From Scortum barcoo (Eukaryota > Chordata > Actinopteri > Centrarchiformes > Terapontidae): 64,000 nucleotides of DNA. This document shows positions 47,682 to 59,855 of the stretch, piece after piece. The stretch is taken from positions 5,507,759 to 5,571,758 of the forward strand of contig CM041551.1 of assembly GCA_023238725.1 (NCBI GenBank), read 5' to 3'. The notes beneath the pieces were generated by a model. It saw only the letters and a list, made by a program, of their open reading frames with translations, did no database searches and was not told the origin of the DNA. A program made the position numbers and the translations under genes. The number at the start of each line of letters is the position of its first letter. Within the stretch, counting starts at the first letter, position 1.

Positions 47682-50600
47682 TATTCTACCCTACAGCCTT
47701 TGCCAAATCCATTTGACTTCACACAGAAGTTAATTTATTAAATCTTTAATAGGCCCTTTTATTATGTATGCTTATGAAGATCCTAATAAAGATGTAAGGT
47801 AATGAAATTCTGCTTTCTTAAAAAGCTCATGAATCTCCATAACTTTGCTATTTCAAAGAAAACCTGTTCCAATTGATTCTGATGTTTTATTTACATGAAA
47901 ATGTTCATTCAGTTTAATTAACTAAATGTGATTTATCTTGCTTCCCCCGTCTCCTAACATACTAATAGTACAAATGGAGCATTGTTTAGTAGCAGAATTA
48001 CTGATGGAAGTCGTGGTTTCTCGCATTTTCACAGCTCTGGTGGTGATACACTGACGCCTACTGTAGGTGATACTTTAATAACTGATCAAACCTCCTCTCA
48101 GAAGGCCTCAAACGGACCAAAATAGCTCCAATATCCTGTGTGCTGGAAGTGGAGGAGACTGGAAGTGGGGTGGCATAATGGGAAGTTTTCATGGAGGAGA
48201 GTTGGTGTGCTGATAAGTGGCAGATAGAGGTTTTACACTTGGCCGGAGCATATCGGTAATAGCTCCAGGAGCAGCAGCGTATTGACTCCAGTCAAGGAGA
48301 TGGAGGTGGGGGGGGAGGAAACATTTCTGTCTGCAGTTTGAAGAGGGTGACGCCCAGCTCTGGAAGAGTGCAGGTCTACAGGGAGGAGTATCTGCCATGG
48401 AACAGATGTCCTAGTCACAGAGGCTGAGGGTGCAGTCACACCACCCATTTTTCTCTCCTCTTTTCGGGCAGGTGGAGGATATTGGGTAGGTGGAGGTGCT
48501 ACTGTGGAGCGTCATTAGGTTTATTTAAGTTAAAAAAAACAAAAAGTACACAAATTGCACAGTAAGTGGGAGTGAAAGGATGCATCTATTTATGTAATAA
48601 CCAAGAGGATAGAATGAGTCAAAATAAATAGATTATTATAGATGGATTATTAGGCTCATTTCATCAACACTGCTAGAACAAAAAACAAACAAAAAAAAAA
48701 TCCTCCAAAGTATGATAATCTCTAGGTAATGAAGAAGATGAGAGGAGTGGTCCAGGCTAGTCTGGCATAACGGCAGCTCTGGGTTAAAAAGTGTAAACTG
48801 TCATAATCAAATGGATAATCAAAATAAAGTATAAAAATTGATGCAGCAGAACAGTAAATATTTTTTTTTTTTTTTTTTTTACTCCACAGATTCTTCGTCC
48901 TCATGAACAGACTCTGATGTGTGCTGAGGTGTGAGCTCTGCTTTAAGTACAACACTTAAGTAAATATACATAATTACTTTCACTGTTTAAACAATTAAAT
49001 AATATAAAAAATATACCTTCTACATATGGCACATAGAATTAATGTAGACATGTGATAAATGTGATAAATCAGTGTGTTGTTTCAAGGAAGTTAACTTGCA
49101 GCCTCATGAGCAAAATGTCCAAGTGAAAAGAAGTGGCTTAAAGGAGGCTAAAATAGATGTAGGCAGAAATACCCACCCCCCTCCCCCATTCTTAGTTAAT
49201 CTCAATCATGTGTAATATACAGGGAGACACCTGCGGGGATGTGGCTCTCGCTCTGTCCCGGCTGCCTTTCACTCGAGCTTTCGATGTGCAGCACAAAGTG
49301 TTCTAATCATGAAATGAGTGCGTCACGTCGACGCCATTCATTGTAGCCCCCCTACCTGTCCCCCCTGTGAGCGGTTTGACTTGTTCTTTGTTTGCGCTCT
49401 TCGCACCAGGGAGATAAGTAAGGCGCTGGACACAATACGGCTGATGAGTTTTTGTGCCATGCTGGTGAGAAACCACATTACTGTAATAACTGTGGAATTT
49501 CTGCTTCTGCTGCTGATTTGTGCAGCTCTTCAGTTTTGTCGTTTTTCTGCTTGGGTGAACCAACAGTCGGCTGGTTTTAGCTGATGTGACATCGCTCCGC
49601 GGCTCTGAGACAAACATTTAAAAGTGATCCCCATGATTGTGTGACACCTGTGTGAAGGAGAAGTTTGACATTTTGGAAAATTTGATCATCCTCGATACCA
49701 AATAGCTTAGCATAGATTGTATAAGCATTATTTCTAGGTTAAACCGCTACCTTAACACTTAACGCCCTTTCCTCCTTTTGCTTGTATTTTATGTTTATGT
49801 AAAATGGACTGAAAGGAATATTAATAACGAACAAAGTAGTGTATTCCCATTGATCTGTTTTTCTGGTGCACTTTCACCCTCTCCTCTACAAACAGGATCA
49901 CTCCAGCGTTGCCTGCTCAAAGGTTGCGATGGTTCCAGTAATCCCTCTTCAACTTTGTAGAGGTTTGAAACGCATAAATTAGTTCATTAAACTTTTTTCA
50001 CCGCCCACCACCCCTACCCCACAAAACTGCAAATATTGCAGTCAGCACTTCATCTGAGGGCCTTAAGCACACCGTCCAGAAGTGCAGCCATTTGCACTTT
50101 TTATAAGCTTTATCCCCACCTAGTTATTCTAAGATCTGCTGCTAAATTTGTCCCTCATTCCCTCTCCCTAAGCTTAAGCCGTCAGCCCAGTAATACAGCT
50201 TCAAGAGCACATCTCCCACCAACTTATTTATTTATATATGTGTCTGCCTTTGGTTCAGGCCGCCATACTGCTGGGGTGCTGCGCAGTGTGAGAAATTTCG
50301 GGTTATTTGACAATGCTCGAGTCTCTGTGGGACGGCTTATCTGTAAAGCACCCCGTTTGATGCCAGGCAAGGTCATTCTGATAAGTAAGAATGCAACCAC
50401 TGAAGAGTTTACTGCATTTGTATGCGGTTAAAGATGGTCATACTTATTTTTCACAATAAAGGATGGAAGTGAATCTGTATTATTATTCTATATTAATTGC
50501 ACAAAGGCAAAATAAAAGATTTCAAACATGAAACTGCGTGCTGTTAACGTGTTTCTCCTCCCTCGCTGAGCTCAGAACATCGTGCTCGCCGACTTCTGTT

Positions 50601-51939
50601 ACTCACTCAGCTCGGCAGGAGTTCCATCTTTTGTGATATCCCACTTCTTCTTTTCTCGGGGAAGGAAATGTGTTGAATAGTTCACCTGGAGTTGAAGTGT
50701 TCAGACGCCACTTCACTCACATCTTTCATGCTGTTGGATATATTTTAGGGAGTAAAGCATCACTGCAACCTGACACCAGAATACATTTGTTCCTGCGAGA
50801 GCTAACACACTTTTTCTTTGAGCACATGCATGACACCATGTAACATTTTATTCTCGCTGTCTTCACACTTCAAACGCGGCTTTATCTTTCTTTCTAACAT
50901 GCAGAGGTGGGGCTCCTTCACATCCACGCCTGCAGACGATTGTGTTTCTGCGATTCGCGTCTCATGCTGTTCTTCCCTCTGTCAAAAAAAAACACACACA
51001 CACAAAAAAAAAAAACCCAGTGAGGTGATATTTGGGTAACTGCAGGCTGTGAGGTAGAGCACCAGACTCCACCAGAGCGCCTGGAGTCAGCGAGGGGGAG
51101 GGACGTCATGATGTGTCAGCCAGCATCACATCACGTTTGGCTCCCAGCGAGGCGAAGGTCTCCGGCCAAATCAGTTTATATAATAGACAGGATGAAAAAC
51201 AGCAACCTCAGTCAGATGCAGTCTGCAAATTTGGACACAATGGGGGCCATATATGCGTGATGTTTTCTCCAGCGATCAAGCCATTTCACCATGCGACCGG
51301 AAATCAACTCGGAGAGATTTCTAAACTTGCGTCAAATCGATAATCAATCCCAGCTGCAGCCATTGCACTCGGGCAAAGTTTGTCAAATTTTAGAGTTCAT
51401 CGGGAGGTGAAACTTAATGCAGCCCTCCGGGGTCGAGGGTGGAATGAGATGAGGTTGACCGGTAAGGGATGAACAGGAGGTTAAATAGGGATCGATGATA
51501 TGCCAGGAGGTGTGGCATTGAGAGCAGAGAGGAGAGAGGCTCAGGGAGTCGGGGACAGGTGTCCATGAGGCTTCATGGCTTCATTGTGACAGACAGGGGT
51601 GAGGCACAGGTAAGGGGAAGGAACAGGGTATTGGATTAAAGTGAAGCGTGGTAAGGAAACATGAAAGGTGTTACATTAATAAATAGAGGGTTTTAAATTC
51701 ATTGTTAAAATAATGTGACAGCTTCACTATGCTCAAATATTAGATTTAGGAAGAGTTTTTGATATGAGAAAGGCATTGACTCCACCCAACAGGGGGTGCT
51801 GTTCTGCTCTGCTTCACCTGTAAACAAGAGGAAAGAAATCACATTTAAAGAGAAAACAAAGGATGCTGACAGAAAGCCGTAGATCAGTATTAGGAAGCAC
51901 ACCCTCACCCTCACCCTAGTGTGAGGGATTTCTGGAGTC
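47682..51939. other. Intergenic; nothing firmly recognised
   Basis: No exon supportable. It contains a T-run (48860-48880), an A/CA tract (50987-51016), a family F-like AAGTACAACACTTAAGTAAA (48945-48964), and the 131-codon plus-strand frame at 50036-50431. The second half of that frame has varied composition but no recognisable domain. The stretch at about 49240-49620 is slightly GC-richer. Regulatory content is unknown. Confidence 0.4.
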
Positions 51940-52085
51940 CTTATCAGTTCACACAGTTTTTGTAGCCTCTATAAATCCTAACCAGCATCAGACAACAGAC
52001 AAAGAGAACAACTAGCTGGTGAACATAATGGAGCATTTAGCTGACACTATTTTTATACTGGAGTCTGTGGAGACATAGCTGAAAG
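51940..52085 (+). mobile_element. Foldback repeat family X, copy D (fragment)
   Basis: CAGCATCAGACAACAGACAA followed by GAACAACTAGCTGGTGAACA (51982-52025) aligns with CAGCACCAAACAGCAGACAG and TTGCTGGTGAATA of copy C, and is the reverse complement of part of copy E. The flanks are too diverged for exact ends. Confidence 0.5.
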
Positions 52086-52257
52086 GGGACTGGACCTAAA
52101 TACATAAATCCAGATGGATGTTAACATTGCTGTGCATTTGCTATATACTTAAATAAGCAACTGTTTGCTAACAAGTTACCCATATTAACATTTTTTTTTC
52201 CCTATAAAATGTCATAGGGTGAATATCATAATATATCTATGTTGTTTTTACATCGTG

Positions 52258-52397
52258 ATTCTGCTGCCCCCAAGTGGCCAAAAAACCCAGTTTGTTTTTA
52301 ATCTTAGTTTTGTTTTGCTTTTTGATTTTAGGTGATGCCTGTCTTGAAATGTGCTATATAAATAAACTTTTACTTACTTACTCACTTACTTACTTAA
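52258..52397 (+). mobile_element. Retroposon 3' end with (TTAC)n tail
   Basis: CTGCTGCCCCCAAGTGGCC is followed by TGTCTTGAAATGTGCTATAT with AAATAAACTT, ending in a (TTAC)n tail at 52370-52396. Teleost LINEs and SINEs commonly end in GTGCTATATAAATAAA plus a short tandem tail, so this is probably the 5'-truncated 3' end of such an element in plus orientation. No coding sequence. Confidence 0.55.
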
Positions 52398-54316
52398 TGC
52401 ATGAAAAAGCAAACTAAGGGGTCACACTTGTCCAGTCACTAAATCTGACAGATTACCAGATAAAGCGTAACATCCGGGATCCACCTGTGTGTGTGGACAT
52501 GTCCTCTATGGTTCCTCGAGGACACTCTGCACCACTTCAGGGGGGATAAACTCTTCACTGCTGGTGCTGAAGTACACAATGTGTGTCAATATGTTAAACA
52601 CTCCTACTGTCCTGCGCAGATCTACTTGAAGCTTCCTGAGTGCTAATCTGCTTCATGTCTCCAGCTAACATTTGCATAGCCAGGCTTTGAACTTTTCATG
52701 AAGTCATTGTTGATGTTGCCGTGGTTGCTTCTGGCCTGGTGCATCATGGAGTCTGCGTGCTGCTGGTTTACACAGTGGTGCAGTGTTTTGAGCAGGAGGC
52801 TGAAGTGGGTCTGTGACATTTCCCTGCAGGTCTTTAATTGTTGTGGTGGCTTCTTACTACAAACTAAAGTGTGCAGCAGCTGAACTGAATCTTGCTGTGG
52901 GGATGTAAACATGACTTTTTTTTCTCCTGTTGCACACAGCACGTAGTTATTTTGCCCTATTATCAGTACCATTATGAAGTCATGTAGCTTTTATCAAACA
53001 TAATGTAGCCACAGGTCACACTTTCTCCTCTAGCTCATATTCTGATCATCGTGAGAGAATGTGCAGAGGTGAATATTTATCCACTGTATAGCGAACATGT
53101 CTCAGGTCACTGCTGCAGTCGCATCAGGTGGACTGGCAGTTTCTGATTGACCCCTCTTATTGTCCCTCTGTGGGCCAAAGCTCTTAGCAGGTTAATTGCG
53201 CCTTATTTCTTGGACCAGCGTAGATTCCACATCCTGTAATGATTGGGTCAGGCTGTGACACTGATTGGCTCCCCAGTTTCTTTCTCCCCCCTCTTTTCTC
53301 GCAGTCACGTTACAGAGCTGTCAAGCGTCCAGTGCCTGCTACATGCACACACGATATATTTTTCCTGGCTGCAGCATACATCCAACACATACTGTTGGAG
53401 TAAAGTGAAGAATTTTAAGCCTTTCGCTCTGCCGCCATTGCTCTCCTGAAAACTAACCGGCACAAACCGCTGCTGCGAATATAAGTTTTAATAAACAGGC
53501 TCCTTTGACGGGGAGGTAATTGTCGCCACTCTGTGTGTCCTTGCAAGGAGTGGAAAGGTCAGAGAGTAGATATCATATATCAGCTCCGTAAATATGTACA
53601 TTAGTTTTACATTAGAGCTAGACCGATAAATAGGCTTGGGCAATATATTAACCGATATCAGTATACTGGAAGTATTGATGTGTATGTCGGCCAATAAACA
53701 ACAAGACGTATGTGTGCTTAAATGTTAAAGACAGGTAATTAATTACACTGTTGTCTTTACATAATTTGTCCACCAGAGAGCACAGACGGGTTTACTTTTC
53801 AACTGTAAAATCCTGGTCACCATTCTTTACAAAAAAGAACACAGTTAAGGCATTGTTAACCAGTTTAAATAAAAAAATGAAAATCTGCAACTCACTTATT
53901 AACTTATTTTCATTTACGATTAATGTGCCCAACATTTTTCTTAGTTAACTGATTGATCATCTGCCCTGCACAGTGGCAGCTATTCGAATCCAAAGATATT
54001 CTGTTCACTATAACATAAAGGCAAAGAGAATCAGCCAGTTTTCATGAATGAGAAGTTGAATAGTAAAACAATAAAGATCCTGTTGTATCACACTCGCTCT
54101 CAGTATAGTTTGGCTGTAAGAACAGAATATAAATACAGCTGATGTGCTGCCAGGCTTCATGTAGGTGTGTGTGTTTTCCATGGTAACTGATAAATAGCTG
54201 AGACACATTTCTGACAGCAACGGCTGAAATGCCACTGCTCTAAAGTCAATATTTCTAATGTGTATGCACAACCATATTGTGTATATTTCTAAAGAACATG
54301 AACATTGAATTGTATT
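52398..54316. other. Intergenic; possible repeat at 53610-53940
   Basis: No gene recognised. About 53612-53940 (AGAGCTAGACCGATAAATAG, CCGATATCAGTATACTGG, GTCCACCAGAGAGCACAG) resembles the 'pseudo-palindromic CCGATAT' interspersed repeat common in teleosts, but no second copy exists in the window. The remainder is featureless non-coding DNA. Confidence 0.4.
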
Positions 54317-54680
54317 TGTTACGATGGCACAAGGCAGGCAGACCCAAATGCAGGACGTATGCACAAACCAGGCAAAGTGAGATTTGGAATGCACTTTAAT
54401 TGAGCGAGATCTTTCTGGAATCTTTACATGAAGAGCGTGATCTTGACATGGCAAAGGTTGAGAACGATCTGGCAACAAGACAGGGGAGACGCAGACAATA
54501 TATACAAGAGGTAATGGGAAACAGGTGGAAACAATCGGGGCGGGGATAGACAATCACACCGGCGGGAAACACACAATGAGGGGAAGTCAAGGGACCTGAA
54601 ACGAGAGGAGAGTTAGGGTTTCAAAATAAAAGGACATGCCAGGACAGGAAACAGAAAACATGACAGACAAAACTTCAACA
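54317..54680 (-). mobile_element. LTR-like dispersed element, copy 2
   Basis: On the minus strand it begins TGTTGAAGTTTTGTCTGTC and ends CCTTGTGCCATCGTAACA, i.e. TGTT...AACA termini as in LTRs. The core matches copy 1 (31969-32413) in inverted orientation: TTTCCACCTGTTTCCCATTA, CCCCTGTCTTGTTGCCAGAT and TGCATTTGGGTCTGCCTGCC. A TATA-like CTTGTATATATTG (54497-54509) is followed by an AATTAAA signal, consistent with a solo LTR. No target-site duplication was obvious. The overlapping 181-codon minus-strand frame (54008-54553) is an accident of this element and its flank. Confidence 0.55.
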
Positions 54681-57600
54681 GATCTGACGAGACATTACAG
54701 TATTATATGCCATTTACAGCTGAGATTGCTGCATGGTCCCAGACTACGTAATAGTCTCTAACAGACAAGCTAGGGGGGAAAAAATCACTAGCTGAACACT
54801 TTCAAACAAAAGTGACCTTTAGACTAATTTGTTCGCAAACGTTACCTTGTATTTTATATTTGACACCATAATTAAAATGTTTACTCATCAAGCGTTCACC
54901 CATTTTGATCTCGCTGCACTGCGCTCGCCTTTTGTTTTTCATTTGTCTTCCACACAAAAGCCACTAATTAAAGATCTTTCGATATAGTAATCATCAATAG
55001 AGAGTGGCCCATAAACAGAAACCAGCACAAATGAATGATGATAGGTCTTTCTGAGTATCTTGCTCTCACATGACATGAATCAATCAGCGAGACAAAACAG
55101 GCTTGCCAGCCCGGCAACAATGACTCCAATTGAGCCGAGCTGTGATTATGATTCACTGAACAGCGTGATTCAAAGAATAGCAATGTTTAGCCCAAAGGGA
55201 ACTGATCAAGCTTCCTCCAGAGGGAGTTTTTCTACCTCTCGGGGCCTCCGAATCAGCCGGCTTGGTCGCTGATGATGTTCGGAGTGCCACTCAGTGGGAT
55301 AACTTTCGAGTGATTGAGGAGGGGGGGGCAATGAGATTTTTGTTTATTCAGGAGCCAGGTGCAGATAACGGGTCCATTAATGATTGGAAGCTGATTACAA
55401 GTCACTTCTGCAGAGCGCAGCGTGGTGCTTCACAGTTTAATCAAGAACAAAAAGTTAATGGGTGCAGTCTCATATTTGTTTAGGCGTTCATATCTAGGTT
55501 ACTGTTTGTCACTGGCTTGTTTGGCAAAATACATTACTGAGGATTCATCTTTTCATTTCAGTTTGTCATTCAGGCAAATAAGGTCGGCAAACATGGTTAG
55601 GCTGGATTGAAAGAGCGTTTTTTTTTTCAATCAGATCAGTTTGCCTTGACTTGAATGTTTAGATCTAAACTGATGAAATGAAATGAACGAATAGTTTTTG
55701 GACACTTCAAAGTAAAACGTTTCAGTGCTGCGTACTCAGTGGTGTTTAAATTTCGACGTTGAGGATTCAGCTGTGATTAAATTTCACAATTCATTTAGTT
55801 GCCTCCAAGATTCAGACGCTTGTGTCTCTCCACAGTTTAGTGTCACACTCCGCTCACACTCCGCAGTATGGCAGTGGAGTTATGTTGCCGAGCTTGGATG
55901 GTGCCTTTAATGAGCACTTTTCTTATTGCTGAGACTGTCAAGCTCCGAGCTCTGAGGGTTGACTGTAATCATTCTCCACCAATATGAAATAATGAAGTAT
56001 GAAGGGTAATTGTTAAACAAGTGGCCTCCTGGGAATCCTTACTAGATTGTACCTGACATGTGTGATGTGTACGAGGTGTCGTGTTAGCGCGGATGCGCAA
56101 CCTGACACGCTCACACACTCGCACACACACTCACAAACACTTGCAGATTAAACCCTATTAATGCAAACTCAAAGCCCAAGTGACATCTCCAGCAGCGTAA
56201 TGAGAAATTTAGCAGGAATCTGAGGCTGATTATCAACTGCAAATTTGCTGTAATGCCAGTAATCAGAGGAGATGGTACAGTGGAGAGAGAGAAGCGAAGG
56301 GAAGCCAACAGCGAGCCTGAGCACTAATTAAACCATACCTGCAACTTGTTTCCTGCCATCTCCTTAACATGACAATGCTGCCAAGGCCCTGAAGAGAATT
56401 CATTTCTGCGCCACAGAAAGCGCTCCTGATTTAATGGATTGCTATTTATTGTTGCGTCCACCGCACTTATGGGGGCTTAAATGACTTATGAATAAACATG
56501 ACGGCGTGTTTCTGCTTTTAAAAATCGCCGCGTTTAGATTCGGCGGCGCGGGATCTTTTTGACATCCACTCACCCACTGCAAATAAGTGTGCCAATGTCA
56601 GAGAGCATGTCTGGCGGAGGGGGCACAAACTAAAATGATAATCGCCTCATGATATTCTTGTCTGCTCAGGTGTCGGGGGGTTAATCACAAAATTAACTTA
56701 TCATCTTCCTGGATGAAGTAATTAAGCGGTGCAGGACAAACTCTTCACATAATTGAGGGTGAATAATGAGGAAAAGCCACGCGGTCTAGTGGGAGGGGGA
56801 AAGATGGAGGAAAGATCACAGATTGGTAATTAGGAGACAGGACACTTGGTGGGACCTGTAGGAGAAATGTTGTTGTGCCACTTATGGCACAGTTCTATCG
56901 CAGTGATATAAGAGCAGCAGCAGTAATAAGAGGATGGGCAAATTCTGTTTTCACACCCTACCTTTAATAAACTACCTTTATGTGACTAAACCAGGCCAGT
57001 AGATTTATTTAATAGACCAAAATAGATTGGACTGTACACCAGCCAGACGTTAGTAGGTAGTGTATTTACATAAAGTTTGAGTTACAGAGTGGGTGTCTGT
57101 CTAAAGGTCAAATGTCATGTAGGTCTCGTGGTGTTTTTCTTTCTCAAATGGAGAGAAAGCTATTTTTGCTACATTATAATGACCACAGGAGCCGTCACAT
57201 GCTCTTTTTTCAGTTTGATGGAAGAGAAGGAAAGTTGAGCTGGATGGCAATGGTTTTTTGTGTGACTGTGGCGAAGCTTTGCGGAGCTCGGGTGCCGGTC
57301 TGTGTTTGGCTGGAGCACCTCTTTGTCGACCTTGCGACGAGCCAACGCAAAAACAGGTACAAGTCGAGTAAAGGTATCAGAATACAGTGGGAAATGGCCA
57401 TTATGGTTTCATAAAACCCAAGACACCAACATCAAAAAGATATTTAGTCTGTTAACACATAAAACAAAGAAAAGCAGCAAATCTTCTGTTGAATTGGTAT
57501 TAGAGAACGGTTGGTGACTTTAACAATCATTTCATTTTGGATTAATCAATGAATTCAGATCAATTTTCAATCTTTAATGCCAAAAATGTGCATTTTGTTC

Positions 57601-58380
57601 CTTAACAGAAGGCCTTGGATGATGATATGTTCTTACCGCAGCTATTAAGCCATGTTCCAGTCATTTCAGAGTTGTAATTTATTAGAGAATTGAATCTACA
57701 CTTCATAGTGTGGAAGTGAAAGCCATAAATATGATGATGCCTAATGTCATATGGTGTTCTGTTGTCAATGTCTCACACGACCAATTCTGTATTCATATGC
57801 ACGTCTTGATGATGTCAATACTCATAAGCTGTTAAAATGTGTATTATAGTAAGTAAGTAGAAGTGTATTATAAAGTGTATTATGTGGTAAGCAGGTCTTG
57901 TTTTAAGTGCTCATTCTTTACATGGGGGCTAATTAGGGTAAATAACTCATATGGTTTGTAGGGTCATTACAGTGATGGTGATCTGGTGTAAAATGACTCA
58001 GCACTATACTGACACCACGCCCACAAAGGCAGAGAGCAGTAAAGCGGTTAAGTTGACAAAAAAGGGTTTAAAATGATCAGTCTGCCAAGCAAACTGTGCG
58101 ACCGCATGATGTTGTAAAGCCTTCATTTTAGACTACTCAAAATAATTCATTTAAAAAATGCAGACACCGCACTCTGCTTTTGGATATCCCTTGCAGAATG
58201 TGAAAGGAAAGTGCAATAATATATGTTTCTTTTTTTCATCTTTTTTGTCCATTTGAACTAGTTTGTTAAAGAAAATTAATGGACATGTATCGCTGTGTTT
58301 CTGACAGACTGAAAAAAGTCCTGGCTACTGATTCTTACAGGCTAGCTGGGCACATTTCAACAAGAACAGAATAAAATAAA
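54681..58380. other. Intergenic; possible conserved non-coding blocks
   Basis: No exon recognised. About 54880-55620 and 56150-56860 lack simple repeats (apart from G and T runs at 55319-55327 and 55620-55629). They contain dense TAAT/ATTA and TGATTAC words, resembling vertebrate non-coding regulatory DNA. A small GC patch, CGCCGCGTTTAGATTCGGCG, is at 56526-56545. Regulatory function is inferred from composition only. Confidence 0.35.
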
Positions 58381-58443
58381 ACTAAACTAAACTAAACTAA
58401 ACTAAACGAAAAGAAAAGAAAAGAAAAGAAAAGAAAAGAAAAG
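58381..58443. repeat. Adjacent pentanucleotide microsatellites (ACTAA)n and (AAAAG)n
   Basis: About five ACTAA units (58381-58407) run straight into about seven AAAAG units (58408-58443). The shared A-rich frame suggests one array arose from the other or from a retroposon poly(A) tail. Confidence 0.95.
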
Positions 58444-59824
58444 TTTTGTGCTTCACTTTGTCATCCAACACATCCAAACTGATCACTTGAAGGTAAAAAC
58501 CAGAGTAAAAAACAGACTGGAAAACAGAAAAAGTGGTTTTGCCTCCATCTAGCATTTAACTATCCAGTCTCATCTCAGATCAGTGCTTGTGAAGGAGAGG
58601 ATGCAAGCTAACGAAATGTAACACTTATCAACGTTGTCAATGCTCGTCTGTTCTCGGCGATGCCAAGGACGAGGTGCTGTAACGCACCGAGGATGCTCAG
58701 TCATTCCCACACTGGGCTGATGTTGTTGACTCGATAATGGTAGCAGTCTCTTCCTTGTCATCATCACCTCCAGTATCTGGCCGTTTGAACCTTAACATTA
58801 TAATCTTTTACGTCACAAAAGAAATATCTATGTCATTGCCTGTTTGGATGGCTTGCTGAGTTTGCGAGGTAACAAAAGCTTGTTACTGTTAGAAGAGCCA
58901 CGTGTTAAATGAGGGTGAAGACCACTGATCTCAGAACTGTAGTTTCTTAAAAAAAACATCTTAATCTTAAAGATGTGAATACTAAATTACTCAGGCCCGG
59001 TGGAGGTTAATTTAGGCAAAACACTGGTAGACACCCTGTGACATTATCAGACACATTATTCACATTACACAATCAAGTCATTATCATTCATCAAAGGAGG
59101 GTAGAATGATAGAATAGTTCTTTACATCTGAAAGAACAGCCTGATTTGTATTAAACTAAGAGAATTCAGTCAGGAAGTTGAGGTTCCTGCCATTCATAAG
59201 ACCCTGTTTATTAAAAAAAGGTACATTATGTGATTTTCCTTAACTTGTTCAAAGTGCTATTTTCAACTTCCTTTCTATAGAACCTGTAAAGTGTCACACT
59301 GTAAAGCGATTTGTCACATGGGAATGCTGTTCAGCTGCGATAGTTATGAGGAGAGGTGTGCAAGAATTTATATTTATATTAGTTATCTTATTATCCAGTT
59401 GTCCATGCAACCTCTGGTGAGCTTGGTCATATTTTATATCACATTTTCCATTACATGCACAACAACGGGGAAAAACTCTACAGTACTCGCTCACAGCTAA
59501 CAGATCAGCAGATATATAAATCACATGATGAGAGCCATCTCTATGACAACAAACAACAAGCTCTATCCACCAATGAAGACCCTCAGATGTGAACAAAAGT
59601 AGAAGCAGTATTATTTTGAAAGGGAAAAAAAAATGTCAACTTCTACACCCGAGGTCAGGAGTGAATTTCATACTGAAGTACAACAATACATTCTTAGTGT
59701 AATGCTACGGACACAGTTACTACATTTGTCTCCAGTTTGTTTAGTAAAGACTATGTAGTTGGTGTTCAGATTGTCAGCTCAAACAAAGTGTAACACAGCT
59801 CTGGAGGATACAGTTTTGTGTTGC
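58444..59824. other. Intergenic; nothing recognised
   Basis: Non-coding, AT-rich. No protein-like frame, RNA gene or repeat with a partner in the window was identified. Confidence 0.5.
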
Positions 59825-59855
59825 TTGGGTTAGGGTTAGGGTTAGGGTTAGGGTT
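59825..59855 (+). repeat. Short interstitial telomeric (TTAGGG) array
   Basis: Four perfect TTAGGG units (59830-59853) are preceded by a variant TTGGG and followed by TT. This is the vertebrate telomere repeat at a non-terminal site with unrelated DNA on both sides. The minus-strand frame across it reads NPNPNP and is not a protein. Confidence 0.95.

Noticed and set aside
54008..54553. 181-codon minus-strand open reading frame
   Set aside because: It spans the LTR-like copy 2 and unrelated flank. The sister copy at 31969-32413 does not preserve the frame, and no protein motif is visible.
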